Below, piece after piece: positions 1 to 8,398 of a stretch of 64,000 bases of DNA. This DNA is from JAZKFT01 sp963845495 (GTDB lineage: Bacteria; Bacteroidota; Bacteroidia; Chitinophagales; Chitinophagaceae): assembly GCA_963845495.1 (NCBI GenBank), contig CAWJTH010000202.1, positions 1 to 64,000 on the forward strand, given 5' to 3'. Positions within the stretch are counted from its first letter, which is position 1. Every line of letters begins with the position of its first letter. The position numbers were made by a program, and so were the translations under genes. The notes below the pieces were generated by a model. It saw only the letters and a list, made by a program, of their open reading frames with translations, had not been told where the DNA came from and ran no database searches.

Positions 1-95
1 GAGTCGAGTCCGACCACATCAAAGTTTTCGGCCAGCAATCGATTGGCTAAATGAAACCCAACAAAACCCGCCGTACCGGTAATCAAAATCTTCAT
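1..95 (-). CDS. NAD-dependent epimerase/dehydratase, N-terminal fragment
   Basis: Only the first 31 codons are inside the window; the gene reads leftwards from an ATG at 95-93 and runs off the edge. The start MKILITGTAGFVGFHLA carries the Rossmann NAD-binding signature GxxGFxG of extended short-chain dehydrogenases. The GFVGFHLA version and the following LLAENFDVVGLD are typical of UDP-glucuronate 4-epimerase-like nucleotide-sugar epimerases, but 31 residues cannot separate this from related sugar-nucleotide epimerases. It is divergent from the acyltransferase gene on the right, separated by a repeat-containing spacer. Confidence 0.8.
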   Translation of the reverse strand, partial: MKILITGTAGFVGFHLANRLLAENFDVVGLD

Positions 96-111
96 ACGTT
101 ATGCAAATATA

Positions 112-280
112 GATGACGGACGACAGACGACAGACTATGGACAATAGGCATCAGGCTTTCGACCATAATTTCTCCATTTGCAATCAATTATAACATGCAT
201 TTAAGATTAGTTTAGAATTATAGCCCATCTCTCTTGCTTATCATTTGTGGCCTGTCGTCCGTCGTCCATCGTCTGTCGTC
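112..280. repeat. Inverted low-complexity repeat pair, GACGGACGACAGAC family
   Basis: The left arm (112-135) is built on GACGGACGACAGACGACAG and the right arm (252-280) on its inverted form, CTGTCGTCCGTCGTCC and repeats of it. The arms are imperfect, about 23-29 nt each, and lie at the two edges of the spacer between two divergent genes. The same motif recurs inside uvrA (41550-41605) and, degenerate, near 14908-15174 and 58999-59095. Confidence 0.7.
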
Positions 281-317
281 TATTCCTTATCTTTAGCCCA
301 CAAAACTTTTTATTCCT

Positions 318-1514
318 TTGAAAGAACGCTATTATTCCCTCGATGTATTTCGGGGTGCAACTGTTGCATTGATGATATTAGTGAACAACCCAGGTAGCTG
401 GGTCCATATTTATGCGCCGCTCGACCATTCTGAATGGCACGGTTGTACGCCAACCGATTTGGTTTTCCCCTTCTTTTTATTTGCCGTTGGCAATGCAATG
501 TCTTTTGTAATTCCTAAATTGCAGCAAAGGGGCGATGCGTCTGTGTTTTGGAAAAAGGTGTTAAGGCGATTTATACTTATTTTTTTAATCGGCCTTTTTT
601 TGAACTGGAGCCCGTTTTGTTATTGGCTTCAAGGGCATCTTCATTTTAAAGGCTGGGAAAATCCCAATTTTGATGACGATGGCAATCCGATTGTAACAGG
701 CATTCGGGTACTCGGCGTGTTGCAGCGTATTTCCATTTGTTATTTATTTGCCAGCATTATTGCTTATTATACCAAACCAAAAGCTACGCTTTGGATTGGT
801 GTTGCCATACTTTTATTTTATTGGTTGATATCCTATTTATTGGGTAAGCCCGGCGACCCGTACAGTATGATGGGCTTTTGGGGAACACATATTGATATTG
901 ATGTTTTTGGTGCCAAACACGTTTATCATGGCGAAGGCGTGCCGTTCGATCCTGAAGGTTTGGCCAGTGCCATTGCGGCAATTGTACAGCCGTTACTTGG
1001 TTATTTAACCGGTTTATACATCCAAAAAAAGGGAAAAACGTACGAAATGTTGTCCAACTTATTTGTTGCCGGGGCTATTTTAATTTTTATAGGCTTCGTA
1101 TGGGATATGGTTTTCCCCATCAACAAAAAAATATGGACCAGCAGCTTTGTGGTTTATACAACCGGCTTGGCTTTAATGGTGATCGGCGTATTTATTTATT
1201 TGTTAGAATTTAAAGGCAAGGCTGGCTTTTGGAGCCGCTTTTTTGATGTGTTTGGAAAAAACCCGTTGTTTATTTTCTTTATAAGTGGATTTTTGCCACG
1301 TATTCAAGGTTTAATAAGAATTCCGGGAAGCGTGCAACCCAATGGAAGTATTAGTCATCTTGCTCCGTTCAGTTGGTTTTATGAGCATATTTGTAAAAAT
1401 ATTGTGGCTAGCGATTTGCGGGTCGGTTCCTTATTTTATGCCATTTGTTCGATAGCCATGTATTGGTTTTTTGCATGGATAATGGATAAAAACAAGATTT
1501 ATGTGAAAGTATAA
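318..1514 (+). CDS. NagX/HGSNAT-like membrane acyltransferase (DUF1624/DUF5009 type)
   Basis: A 398-residue polytopic membrane protein. It opens with SLDVFRG (residues 7-13) followed by WHGCTPTDLVFPFFLF (40-55), hallmarks of the bacterial relatives of heparan-alpha-glucosaminide N-acetyltransferase, which move acetyl groups across the membrane to amino sugars; NagX members sit in chitin/GlcNAc pathways. About ten hydrophobic segments follow. The substrate here is inferred, not shown, and no GlcNAc catabolic gene adjoins it. The start is TTG at 318: no ATG lies between it and the spacer repeat, and SLDVFRG must be near the N-terminus. A promoter-like TATCTTTA (288-295) sits at suitable distance. 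Confidence 0.8.
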   Translation: MKERYYSLDVFRGATVALMILVNNPGSWVHIYAPLDHSEWHGCTPTDLVFPFFLFAVGNAMSFVIPKLQQRGDASVFWKKVLRRFILIFLIGLFLNWSPFCYWLQGHLHFKGWENPNFDDDGNPIVTGIRVLGVLQRISICYLFASIIAYYTKPKATLWIGVAILLFYWLISYLLGKPGDPYSMMGFWGTHIDIDVFGAKHVYHGEGVPFDPEGLASAIAAIVQPLLGYLTGLYIQKKGKTYEMLSNLFVAGAILIFIGFVWDMVFPINKKIWTSSFVVYTTGLALMVIGVFIYLLEFKGKAGFWSRFFDVFGKNPLFIFFISGFLPRIQGLIRIPGSVQPNGSISHLAPFSWFYEHICKNIVASDLRVGSLFYAICSIAMYWFFAWIMDKNKIYVKV

Positions 1515-1516
1515 AA

Positions 1517-1657
1517 TCAATTCCCAAAAGGGAAATTTCAAATTCCAACACATCGAAATTTATTTGGCCGCTTTTAAATAACAACTTGCCAAATTAATTA
1601 TGGATGTTTAGACTTTCACGGTTTTGTCTAAATACTATTATTAATGTCTAAGTACTA
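1517..1657. repeat. Spacer with two repeat-family arms (AAATTCCAAC and TCTAAGTACTAA)
   Basis: Just after the acyltransferase stop comes AATTCCCAAAAGGGAAATT followed by CAAATTCCAAC; just before the next start comes TCTAAATACTATTATTAATG and TCTAAGTACTAAAC. These belong to two repeat families found in other spacers (10714-10778 and 56106-56512). In this spacer the arms are from different families and do not pair convincingly. Confidence 0.4.
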
Positions 1658-1660
1658 AAC

Positions 1661-2758
1661 ATGGCTCCAGTTTGGCTTATCAATTTCATTAAAAGAACAT
1701 ATAGCAGTTTAGGTGCTGATGTAAACCCGCGACATGTGTTTACCGCGTTGGATGATTTGTACCAAAAAACATTTGACGAAAATTATGAAAAAGCAAAAAA
1801 AATAACCTTTCATCCGCAACAAGATAAGTTTGTTTTATTAAGCGACCACCACCGCGGCAACGGCGATAATGCGGACGATTTCCGTACATCGGCCAGCAAT
1901 TTTGATGCGGCTTTAAATTATTATCGCGACAATAATTACACCTACGTAAATATGGGTGATAGTGAAGAATGTTGGAAAAATCCTTCGCAAATAGTAATTG
2001 ATACATATCATGGCCAATTACAAAAAGAAGCCACATTCCAAACCCAGAACAAGATGTATCGGCTTTGGGGAAACCACGACAATAATTGGAGTAAAGATGA
2101 GTTGGTAAAACAATATCTGCAACCAATTTATGGCAATGATTTATTGGTGCTAGATTCGTTGATGTTGACCACTGAAATGAACGGTAAGCCATTTCAAATT
2201 TTTTTGGCACACGGCCATCAAGGTGATGATACCAACGATAAAAATTATAGATGGACCAAATGGAAAGTGCGTTTTATTTGGGCACCCATTGAAAGATGGA
2301 TAAGATTTAACCCCAATAAACCTTCCAATAATTATGGCTTAAAAGATAGGCACAACCATATTATGTACGAATGGAGCAAAACAAAAGCAAACACTATTTT
2401 TATTTCAGGGCATACACACGTAGCAGTTTTTCAATCGCTAAGTTTATTGGAAAGATTAAATAAACAATTAAAAAAAGCAACGGATAATAATAACGATGCC
2501 CAAGTTGGCGCCATAAAAGATGCAATTATAAAAGAAGAAGTAAAAGCAAAGGCCAACGCTAAAAAATCAGCAACACCCAATTATCGAAAACCATCTTATT
2601 ACAACACAGGCTGCTGTTGCTTTTCAGACGGTGACATTACGGGGATTGAAATAGAAAACGGCTGTATCCGTTTAATAAAATGGGAATTTAAAAATGGTGT
2701 ACACAACCGTAAAGTTCAAGAAGAAGCTTCGCTTGAAAACATTGCTTCGCAGCTGTAA
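1661..2758 (+). CDS. Calcineurin-like metallophosphoesterase
   Basis: A 365-residue cytosolic protein with the full metallophosphoesterase motif series: SDHH at 61-64, GD at 99-100, GNHD at 137-140, AHGH at 183-186 and GHTH at 250-253. These residues bind the two metal ions of this hydrolase fold. The substrate cannot be told from sequence. A Lys/Ala/Asn-rich insert (about 265-310) separates the GHTH motif from the C-terminal strand pair. The ATG at 1661 directly follows a TCTAAGTACTAAAC repeat arm, so the repeat forms the ribosome-binding region. Confidence 0.85.
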   Translation: MAPVWLINFIKRTYSSLGADVNPRHVFTALDDLYQKTFDENYEKAKKITFHPQQDKFVLLSDHHRGNGDNADDFRTSASNFDAALNYYRDNNYTYVNMGDSEECWKNPSQIVIDTYHGQLQKEATFQTQNKMYRLWGNHDNNWSKDELVKQYLQPIYGNDLLVLDSLMLTTEMNGKPFQIFLAHGHQGDDTNDKNYRWTKWKVRFIWAPIERWIRFNPNKPSNNYGLKDRHNHIMYEWSKTKANTIFISGHTHVAVFQSLSLLERLNKQLKKATDNNNDAQVGAIKDAIIKEEVKAKANAKKSATPNYRKPSYYNTGCCCFSDGDITGIEIENGCIRLIKWEFKNGVHNRKVQEEASLENIASQL

Positions 2759-2760
2759 AT

Positions 2761-2909
2761 AGTAGTTAGATGTTAGTAATTAGTAATTAGACAGAACCGA
2801 TAAAATCGATTTTTAACTTTTGTTCTAAGTATTTTAATTACTATTTATTCAATTTTTTTATTATTAAATCATCGCAAGTCTAACTACTAGCATCCAACTA
2901 CCAGCTACT
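2761..2909. repeat. Inverted repeat pair, TTAGATGTTAGTA family
   Basis: The left arm (2761-2792, AGTAGTTAGATGTTAGTAA and on) begins two bases after the phosphoesterase stop. The right arm (2877-2909, AGTCTAACTACTAGCATCC and on) ends two bases before the stop of the convergent oxygenase gene. The arms pair imperfectly over about 25 bp. Lying between convergent stops, the pair could act as a bidirectional terminator, but there is no clear U-tract. Confidence 0.65.
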
Positions 2910-2910
2910 T

Positions 2911-3669
2911 TTATGGAAAAACATTATAATAAACTTTTTCCCAATCTTCATTTTTTTGCAATGCATTTTTTACATAAACCGATTCGGTAATTGATTTTAT
3001 AATGGCCTTATTTATTTTGGTGGCAAATTTTGAATACGGGCGTTCTGTGTCAATTAATAATACTACCCTAATTCCGTCCGAATTGTTCCAAACCTCATGC
3101 ACATAAGTGTCATCAAAAAAAACAGCTTTGCCGTTTTGCCAGTAAACGGTTTCTTTTCCTACCCGCATGCGCAGGTCGTCGGGCTGTTTGGTTTTAGGAA
3201 CAATCAAGCCTAAATGTGTGCGTACAATTCCTTTAAAAATACCACGGTGCGGCGGTATGTGCTTGCTTGGGTAAAGTATTGAAAAGAAGCCGGTTAGCAT
3301 GCCTGGTATTTGCTCCAACACCCTTGCAGTTTCGGGGCACCGTTCACAGTTTTTATCGGCCTTTAAACCAAAACCATACAAGAAAAATGTTTTCCAATTA
3401 TTATCGGTGGTAAGTGCCGATTCCGCTGGTTGAATATCTTGGATGTTAGGTAAGTGTTGGCTGGTCTTCAATACTGCCGCAGCTTCGGTTCGTATTTTTT
3501 CGGCATTTTCTTCTAACAGTTTTGCCCAAGGAAATTCAGCCTTGTCTAAAACCGGGTTGCCACTAACTTTAGAAAAGGGTTGAATTAAAAAGCCAATTGC
3601 CACCAATACCCTGTTCATTATTTTAAATGTGATAAAGTTTGTTATCGCAGCGCCTATTTTATTTGCCAT
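2911..3669 (-). CDS. Aspartyl/asparaginyl beta-hydroxylase family oxygenase (LpxO-like)
   Basis: A 252-residue Fe(II)/2-oxoglutarate oxygenase. The family core is clear: HIPPHRG at 137-143, the RTHLGLIVP strand at 150-158, FFDDTYVHEVWN (184-195) and the 2-oxoglutarate-binding Arg near 201. Members hydroxylate either Asp/Asn in proteins or, as LpxO, the secondary acyl chain of lipid A. A hydrophobic stretch at residues 10-30 could be a membrane anchor, as in LpxO, so a lipid A role is plausible but unproven. No lipid A gene is adjacent. Confidence 0.8.
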   Translation of the reverse strand: MANKIGAAITNFITFKIMNRVLVAIGFLIQPFSKVSGNPVLDKAEFPWAKLLEENAEKIRTEAAAVLKTSQHLPNIQDIQPAESALTTDNNWKTFFLYGFGLKADKNCERCPETARVLEQIPGMLTGFFSILYPSKHIPPHRGIFKGIVRTHLGLIVPKTKQPDDLRMRVGKETVYWQNGKAVFFDDTYVHEVWNNSDGIRVVLLIDTERPYSKFATKINKAIIKSITESVYVKNALQKNEDWEKVYYNVFP

Positions 3670-3906
3670 AACGGTTAATTTTAAATATTGTATTTGTCCA
3701 GTCTATCGTTTAATTCAAATTTTCGGGTGCTAATTAACTATAAAAAATTTAAATTTTAAACAGTTTTGTTAAAAAATATATTTAAATACTCGTCATTATT
3801 TAATTTAATGTTTAAATATAATTAATAAAAAAGCCGAAAAACAATAAACGCCAATGGTTTGGGGCTTATCGTTTTCCAGCTATATATGTATTAAATATTG
3901 CAAGAA

Positions 3907-4374
3907 TTATAATCCAGCTTCATATTTTTCTTCCGCCTCCTTTGCTTTTTCAAAATCAAGCACAACTCCATTTATGCAATAACGCAATCCTGTTGGTTTC
4001 GGTCCATCTTCAAACACGTGGCCTAAATGCGCTTTGCAACGGCCACATTGCACTTCGGTACGGCGCATGCCATGCGTATTATCAGGTGTGTAAATAACTG
4101 ATGATTTTGAAATGGGCTGATAAAAACTTGGCCAACCACAACCGCTTTCAAATTTGGTATCGCTTTGAAACAATGGATTGCCGCAAGCTGCGCAATAATA
4201 GGTGCCAATTTCATTCGACTCTTCAAAAGGGCTGGTGCCTGGGCGTTCGGTGCCTTTTTGCCGGGCCACATAATATTGTTGTGGTGTCAGTACTTTTTTC
4301 CATTCTTCTTCCGGCAACTCAACCTTTCCAGTATCCGTTTTACTATAAATAGGATTATTATTTTTATTCTCCAT
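3907..4374 (-). CDS. msrB: Peptide-methionine (R)-S-oxide reductase MsrB
   Basis: A 155-residue enzyme that reduces the R-epimer of methionine sulfoxide in proteins. Two structural zinc CxxC pairs are visible (C61/C64 and C110/C113), with CGWPSFY at 79-85, catalytic-site histidines at 116 and 119, and the catalytic cysteine in RYCINGV (C133). No signal peptide is seen, so it is probably cytosolic. Length and motif order are normal for the family. The preceding spacer (3670-3906) is AT-rich and shows no other feature. Confidence 0.95.
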   Translation of the reverse strand: MENKNNNPIYSKTDTGKVELPEEEWKKVLTPQQYYVARQKGTERPGTSPFEESNEIGTYYCAACGNPLFQSDTKFESGCGWPSFYQPISKSSVIYTPDNTHGMRRTEVQCGRCKAHLGHVFEDGPKPTGLRYCINGVVLDFEKAKEAEEKYEAGL

Positions 4375-4511
4375 GCAATATTTTTAATTAATAATTACAT
4401 TGAAAACGATAAAATGTTTAAAGAAAAATAAGTTTTAAATAGCATTAAAATTATTTTTTATGGATTATCTTTTTAATTGAATCTCTAAAAGTTACAATTA
4501 AAATTGCCATT

Positions 4512-5357
4512 TTGAAAAAGCTTTATTATTTGTTTACTTTTATAGTTGTTGCTTGCGGAGCAAAACATGCTGAGAAAGATTTTTTTGATGCTGTTGCTGC
4601 AAATGACGTACCGCTGGAACAACCAAAACCAACAGAATGGCTGTACGAACACCACGAACTTGGACAAACGTTTGATGCGTATAAAAATACGGAACCGCTC
4701 AATATTACCACTTATCGAGATGCTATTTTTATAAAGCCTTTGGGAAATTTTACGCCTCAACAAAACAAAATATTACAATATACCGTTGATTATCTAGCTA
4801 TATTTTTTCAGACAAAAGCCATGCTATTACCAACAAGTTCCGATAGCATCATTCCCAATACAGCCAGGCGGATGCGTACTGGCGGCAACGAACAATTGTT
4901 AGCCTCTTACATTTTAAACCCTATTTTAAAAAATAGTTTTCCCAAGCACGGTGTTGTGTACATGGCCATCACCGCAAAAGATTTATACCCAAGCCCTGAT
5001 TGGAACTTTGTTTTTGGATTGGCTTCTTACGAGGATAAATTGGGCGTTTCGTCTATTAAAAGGCTGAATAGTAATGTAAAAGACTCGGGCGATTACCGCA
5101 TTTGTTTACGAAGATTGATCCAGGTTGCTTCGCACGAAATCGGGCACATGTTTTCTTTACACCATTGCATACACGCCAAATGTGTAATGAACGGTAGCAA
5201 TACTTTGCCGGAAACCGACGGGCAACCCAATAGACTTTGCTCAGAGTGTCTTAAAAAATTGTCGTGGAATTTACAATTCGACAACAAAAAACGGTTGATG
5301 TCACTTCGTAATTATTTTTTACAACATCATCTTCAGTTTGATTATCAAATTAATTAA
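4512..5357 (+). CDS. Lipoprotein archaemetzincin-type zinc metalloprotease
   Basis: A 281-residue protein with the archaemetzincin signature: HEIGHMFSLHHC at 208-219, C224, M226, then CSEC at 243-246. In the family the three histidines bind catalytic zinc, the cysteines bind a second zinc, and the Met forms the Met-turn. The glycine usual in HExxHxxGxxH is Ser here (215). The N-terminus (LFTFIVVAC) is a lipoprotein signal with Cys15 as the lipidation site, so the enzyme should be exported and anchored. Translation begins at TTG 4512; no ATG precedes the signal peptide. A promoter-like TATCTTTT lies just upstream. Confidence 0.8.
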   Translation: MKKLYYLFTFIVVACGAKHAEKDFFDAVAANDVPLEQPKPTEWLYEHHELGQTFDAYKNTEPLNITTYRDAIFIKPLGNFTPQQNKILQYTVDYLAIFFQTKAMLLPTSSDSIIPNTARRMRTGGNEQLLASYILNPILKNSFPKHGVVYMAITAKDLYPSPDWNFVFGLASYEDKLGVSSIKRLNSNVKDSGDYRICLRRLIQVASHEIGHMFSLHHCIHAKCVMNGSNTLPETDGQPNRLCSECLKKLSWNLQFDNKKRLMSLRNYFLQHHLQFDYQIN

Positions 5358-5383
5358 TGCTGATTATGAAGTGGTAATTAAAT

Positions 5384-5421
5384 AAAGGTTTTTTAGCTTT
5401 GGATGCGAACCTTGATTTTTT
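5384..5421 (+). terminator. Weak hairpin with T-tract after the archaemetzincin gene
   Basis: AAGGTT (5385-5390) can pair with AACCTT (5408-5413), followed by GATTTTTTT. The stem is only six pairs and the loop is long, so this is a weak candidate for a rho-independent terminator. Confidence 0.35.
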
Positions 5422-5512
5422 TCCAGTATGCTTTTTAAAATTCCAGCTATAGGTAATTCCAGTAAATATTAAACGGCGTCTTATCTTCACGGCGTTTTTT
5501 AAATACGTTTTC

Positions 5513-6478
5513 ATGCAACAATCGTTGTCGAAGGGTTATTCAGGCTGGGCGCAAGTGGGTATTTTGGTTGGGCTGGTTTTTGCTGCATTTTTTGTGGCCG
5601 GCATTGCTAGCATTATAATTTGGACTGTCATGGCACACGGTTCTATTTTTAACATGCAAAACGATATGTTCAAGCCCGAAAACTTGAACGCCATTTTGGT
5701 AATGCAATGCGTTTCCACCTTTATTATTTTTTTTCTACCTGCCTATTTTTTTGCAAAAATTTGTTACACCAACAGTATGGGCTTTTTAGGGTTTAACGGA
5801 AAAATTACCCCTAAACAATTAGGCATTGTTGTACTGTTGGTAGTTGCAAGCTTACCACTGATTGATGCGTTGGCAACACTAAACAAGATGATTCCACTTT
5901 CGAAAAATTTAAGGGCAAGTATGGATGCGGCCGAAAAAGCTTACAACGACCAAGTTGCTGTGATGGCGCAAATAAAAACTTGGCCGCAGTACTTGGTAAG
6001 CCTTTTTGTAATTGCTTTTTTGCCTGCTATTTTTGAAGAAACTCTTTTCCGCGGAGGTATTCAGCAAATGCTAACCCGTTGGTGGCAAAAGCCTTGGCTG
6101 TCTATTTTGTTTACTTCGTTGCTTTTTAGCGCCATCCATTTTAGTTGGTACGGCTTCTTTGCACGGGCTGCTTTGGGCGGAGTTTTGGGCTTGGTTTTTT
6201 ATTACGGGCAAAGTATTTGGTTAAATATTACGCTGCATTTTTTAAACAACGGATTTGTGATAACCAGCATGTTTGTGATGTTTAAACAAGGAAAGCCAAT
6301 TGATATGGAAGATGGTGGAACCGTACCGTTGTGGGCCGGGGTTATTGGCTTGGTGTTGGTAATTGGTTTAATAAAATGGTTAAAGCAAAGCTCGCCACCA
6401 ATTGTTGATACGGAATATCCTGATTTTGATTTTGACAATCCATTTAAAAAAGATGAAATTGGGCTTAATAAAAGTTAA
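5513..6478 (+). CDS. CPBP family intramembrane metalloprotease
   Basis: A 321-residue polytopic membrane protein of the CPBP (CAAX protease and bacteriocin-processing) family. The catalytic pattern is intact: EETLFRG with Glu175/Glu176 and Arg180, His209 in AIHFSW, and His242 with Asn245/246 in LHFLNN. About eight hydrophobic segments are present, with an acidic cytoplasmic tail from about residue 300. In bacteria these proteins process peptides in the membrane; the substrate here is unknown. The ATG at 5513 follows a TATCTTCA promoter-like element. A DUF2007 gene follows 41 nt downstream. Confidence 0.85.
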   Translation: MQQSLSKGYSGWAQVGILVGLVFAAFFVAGIASIIIWTVMAHGSIFNMQNDMFKPENLNAILVMQCVSTFIIFFLPAYFFAKICYTNSMGFLGFNGKITPKQLGIVVLLVVASLPLIDALATLNKMIPLSKNLRASMDAAEKAYNDQVAVMAQIKTWPQYLVSLFVIAFLPAIFEETLFRGGIQQMLTRWWQKPWLSILFTSLLFSAIHFSWYGFFARAALGGVLGLVFYYGQSIWLNITLHFLNNGFVITSMFVMFKQGKPIDMEDGGTVPLWAGVIGLVLVIGLIKWLKQSSPPIVDTEYPDFDFDNPFKKDEIGLNKS

Positions 6479-6519
6479 AAAAACTCTTTTATTATTTAGA
6501 TTTTCATTTACCGTTCAAT

Positions 6520-6732
6520 ATGATGAATAAAAATTGGTATCTTATTTACACTACCAACATGTACACCAGTGCTGCTATTGTAAAAGGCAAATTGGAGGGA
6601 AACCACATCCCAGTAAAAATGTTGAACAAGCAAGACAGCATGTATTTGGTTTTTGGGCAGATTGAGTTATACGTGCCGATACATTTAAAAGATGTGGCAG
6701 CAAATGTTTTGAATGAAGCGTTAAAAAACTGA
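6520..6732 (+). CDS. DUF2007 small protein
   Basis: A 70-residue soluble protein matching the DUF2007 family (often called putative signal-transducing proteins) by its pattern YLIYTT...A.IVKGKLEGNHIPV...LYVP...A..VL. The ferredoxin-like alpha-beta fold is known for the family but its biochemical role is not. It follows the CPBP protease on the same strand and may be cotranscribed with it. The repeat arm begins immediately after the TGA stop. Confidence 0.7.
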   Translation: MMNKNWYLIYTTNMYTSAAIVKGKLEGNHIPVKMLNKQDSMYLVFGQIELYVPIHLKDVAANVLNEALKN

Positions 6733-6877
6733 TGGTGAGTGGTGAATAGTGAGTGGTGGGTAGGTTCCTCATTATTTATCTTTATCAACCAATAATAACA
6801 ACGTAATTAAACCAAAAATTGTAGTGGGATATTGAGTTAACCGATCTACTCACTATTCACCACTCACCACTCACCAT
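6733..6877. repeat. Inverted repeat pair, GTGGTGAATAGTGAG family
   Basis: The left arm (6733-6762, ATGGTGAGTGGTGAATAGTG and on) touches the DUF2007 stop codon. The right arm (6847-6877, ending CACCACTCACCAT) ends one base before the cdsA ATG. The two pair over about 30 nt with few mismatches, enclosing an 84-nt AT-rich loop. The right arm therefore occupies the whole ribosome-binding region of cdsA. Confidence 0.8.
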
Positions 6878-6878
6878 T

Positions 6879-7748
6879 ATGGCTTTAAATAAAGAAGTTT
6901 TTAGAACCCGGGCGTTAAGCGCCGTGGTATTTGCAATAGTAATGTTGGCTGGTTTGCTTTGGAACCATTGGAGCTTTTTGTTGCTGTTTAGCATTATCCA
7001 TTTCGGCTGTTGGTGGGAATATCTTAAAATGATTGAATTGATACAACGGGTTAGTTTCCATCGGTTTATAAAATTCGGTTTTATGTTGATGGGCTTTTCC
7101 ATCATGATATCTTTTTGCGGATTGGCTTATCAAATAAAGGGTTATGGATTGAGAGAAAACCTTTGTCTGCCGTTGTCTTTAGCAGGGTTTATTTTATTGG
7201 TGATCGGCATCTTCCAAAAAAATATTTTTAAGCTGAAAGCCTTTGGTGCAGCGGCTTTGGGCTGGCTATATATTTCTTTAAGCTGGGGAATGATGCTTGG
7301 CTTGCGGCAAGATTGGATGACGTTTCAAGGAACGCACTTACTGTTTGATTTTGGCCGATATTTTCCAATCGCCTTAATCGTATCTATTTGGATAAATGAT
7401 ACCATGGCTTATATCGTTGGTAGCTTTATCGGCAAAACGCCCTTTTCAAAAATTTCACCCAAAAAAACATGGGAAGGCACCATTGGCGGTGCGCTGCTTT
7501 GCGTGCTGGTTATGAGTTTGGCTACACATTTTGGGTTTAAATTTAGTTGGGGTTTATCAATAGGCATCCCGTTAATTGCTGCCGTTATCGGCACATTGGG
7601 CGATTTATTGGAAAGTAAAATAAAACGCATGGCCAATGTAAAAGATAGCGGCAACATGATGCCAGGCCATGGTGGTTTTTTGGATAGATTCGATAGTTTG
7701 CTGTTGGCGACACCGTTTGTATGGGTTTTGGTGCAATTGGTTGCTTAA
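6879..7748 (+). CDS. cdsA: Phosphatidate cytidylyltransferase
   Basis: A 289-residue integral membrane enzyme making CDP-diacylglycerol from phosphatidate and CTP, the branch point of bacterial phospholipid synthesis. The family region KKTWEGTIGG (about 194-203) and the signature running through GDLLES, KDSGNMMPGHGG and FLDRFDS near the C-terminus are all present; hydrophobic segments span the rest. Start chosen at ATG 6879, directly after the repeat arm. The pairing with psd downstream fits phosphatidylethanolamine synthesis, although a toxin-antitoxin pair lies between. Confidence 0.93.
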   Translation: MALNKEVFRTRALSAVVFAIVMLAGLLWNHWSFLLLFSIIHFGCWWEYLKMIELIQRVSFHRFIKFGFMLMGFSIMISFCGLAYQIKGYGLRENLCLPLSLAGFILLVIGIFQKNIFKLKAFGAAALGWLYISLSWGMMLGLRQDWMTFQGTHLLFDFGRYFPIALIVSIWINDTMAYIVGSFIGKTPFSKISPKKTWEGTIGGALLCVLVMSLATHFGFKFSWGLSIGIPLIAAVIGTLGDLLESKIKRMANVKDSGNMMPGHGGFLDRFDSLLLATPFVWVLVQLVA

Positions 7749-7778
7749 AAAAATACATAACTTTACAAAAATTTATTT

Positions 7779-8006
7779 ATGACACTTCAAAATACTTATG
7801 AAGTAAATGCTGCAGGTCAATTAATAATAGATTTACCAAAAGAATTACAAGGCAAAAAAAAATTGCGGGTTATTTTGGAAGATGTGTCAATGGACCGAAA
7901 AACTAAAATGGGATTGATGTCTAAAGCTGCCAATGATCCTTTATACATCCAGGATATGAAAGAAATAGAAAAGGATTTTTCAGATATAGGTTTAGAGAAT
8001 GAATAG
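7779..8006 (+). CDS. Antitoxin of a MazF/PemK-type pair (putative)
   Basis: A 75-residue protein encoded just before, and overlapping by 8 nt, a MazF/PemK toxin gene, the standard antitoxin position. The N-terminal half (YEVNAAGQLIIDLPKELQGK) resembles the beta-hairpins of AbrB-like DNA-binding domains; the acidic C-terminal tail would wrap the toxin. The family is not recognised beyond that. A TAACTTTA element (7758-7765) could be its promoter. Confidence 0.65.
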   Translation: MTLQNTYEVNAAGQLIIDLPKELQGKKKLRVILEDVSMDRKTKMGLMSKAANDPLYIQDMKEIEKDFSDIGLENE

Positions 8007-8355
8007 AATTTATAAATGGGAAATATATCATGCAAACTTAGATCCTGTTGTTGGCTCAGAACAAGGGAAGTCAAGGCCTGTATTAGTTTTTAGTGAAAGT
8101 GATATCAACAATCTTATAAATACAGTAAATGTTTTGCCCTTGACTTCCCGAAAAATTAATCGTAATATTTATCCAAATGAAGTGCTTATAAATGCTGGTT
8201 TTTTTGGTCTTAAAAATGAATCAATTGTTTTGTGTCAACAAATAAGAACACTTGATAAAACAAGATTAGGATTTAAATATGGAGAGATTACCGACCAAAT
8301 TATTCGATTAGAAATAACTAAAGCTTTTTGTTTTCAGATGGGAATAGATTTTTAG
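7999..8355 (+). CDS. MazF/PemK-type endoribonuclease toxin
   Basis: A 118-residue toxin of the MazF/PemK/CcdB fold that cleaves mRNA. The typical opening (GEIYHANLDP equivalents: WEIYHANLDPVVGSEQGK) and the SRPVLVFS strand are present, as are the PLTS motif and the LCQQIRTLDKTRLG stretch near the C-terminus that contains catalytic residues in the family. Full length and apparently intact. Its ATG overlaps the antitoxin stop, implying translational coupling. The pair splits the cdsA-psd phospholipid genes and may be an insertion. Confidence 0.88.
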   Translation: MNRIYKWEIYHANLDPVVGSEQGKSRPVLVFSESDINNLINTVNVLPLTSRKINRNIYPNEVLINAGFFGLKNESIVLCQQIRTLDKTRLGFKYGEITDQIIRLEITKAFCFQMGIDF

Positions 8356-8368
8356 TTAGCTTACCACT

Positions 8369-8376
8369 TATTTTTG
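8369..8376 (+). promoter_or_regulatory. Bacteroidota -7 promoter element upstream of psd
   Basis: TATTTTTG is a perfect match to the Bacteroidota housekeeping -7 consensus TAnnTTTG and lies 23 nt before the psd ATG (8399). No convincing -33 TTTG is placed at the usual spacing. It would give psd its own promoter despite the preceding toxin-antitoxin genes. Confidence 0.45.
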
Positions 8377-8398
8377 CCGTCCATTTATTGTGTTATTT

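Noticed and set aside
889..893. LeuRS KMSKR instead of KMSKS as evidence of an inactive enzyme (residue numbers of leuS)
   Set aside because: The motif tolerates variation at the last position and the remaining active site is intact; this alone is not evidence of loss of function.
1740..2210. 156-codon open frame antisense to the metallophosphoesterase
   Set aside because: Lies wholly opposite a gene with all catalytic motifs; composition is that of an antisense shadow.
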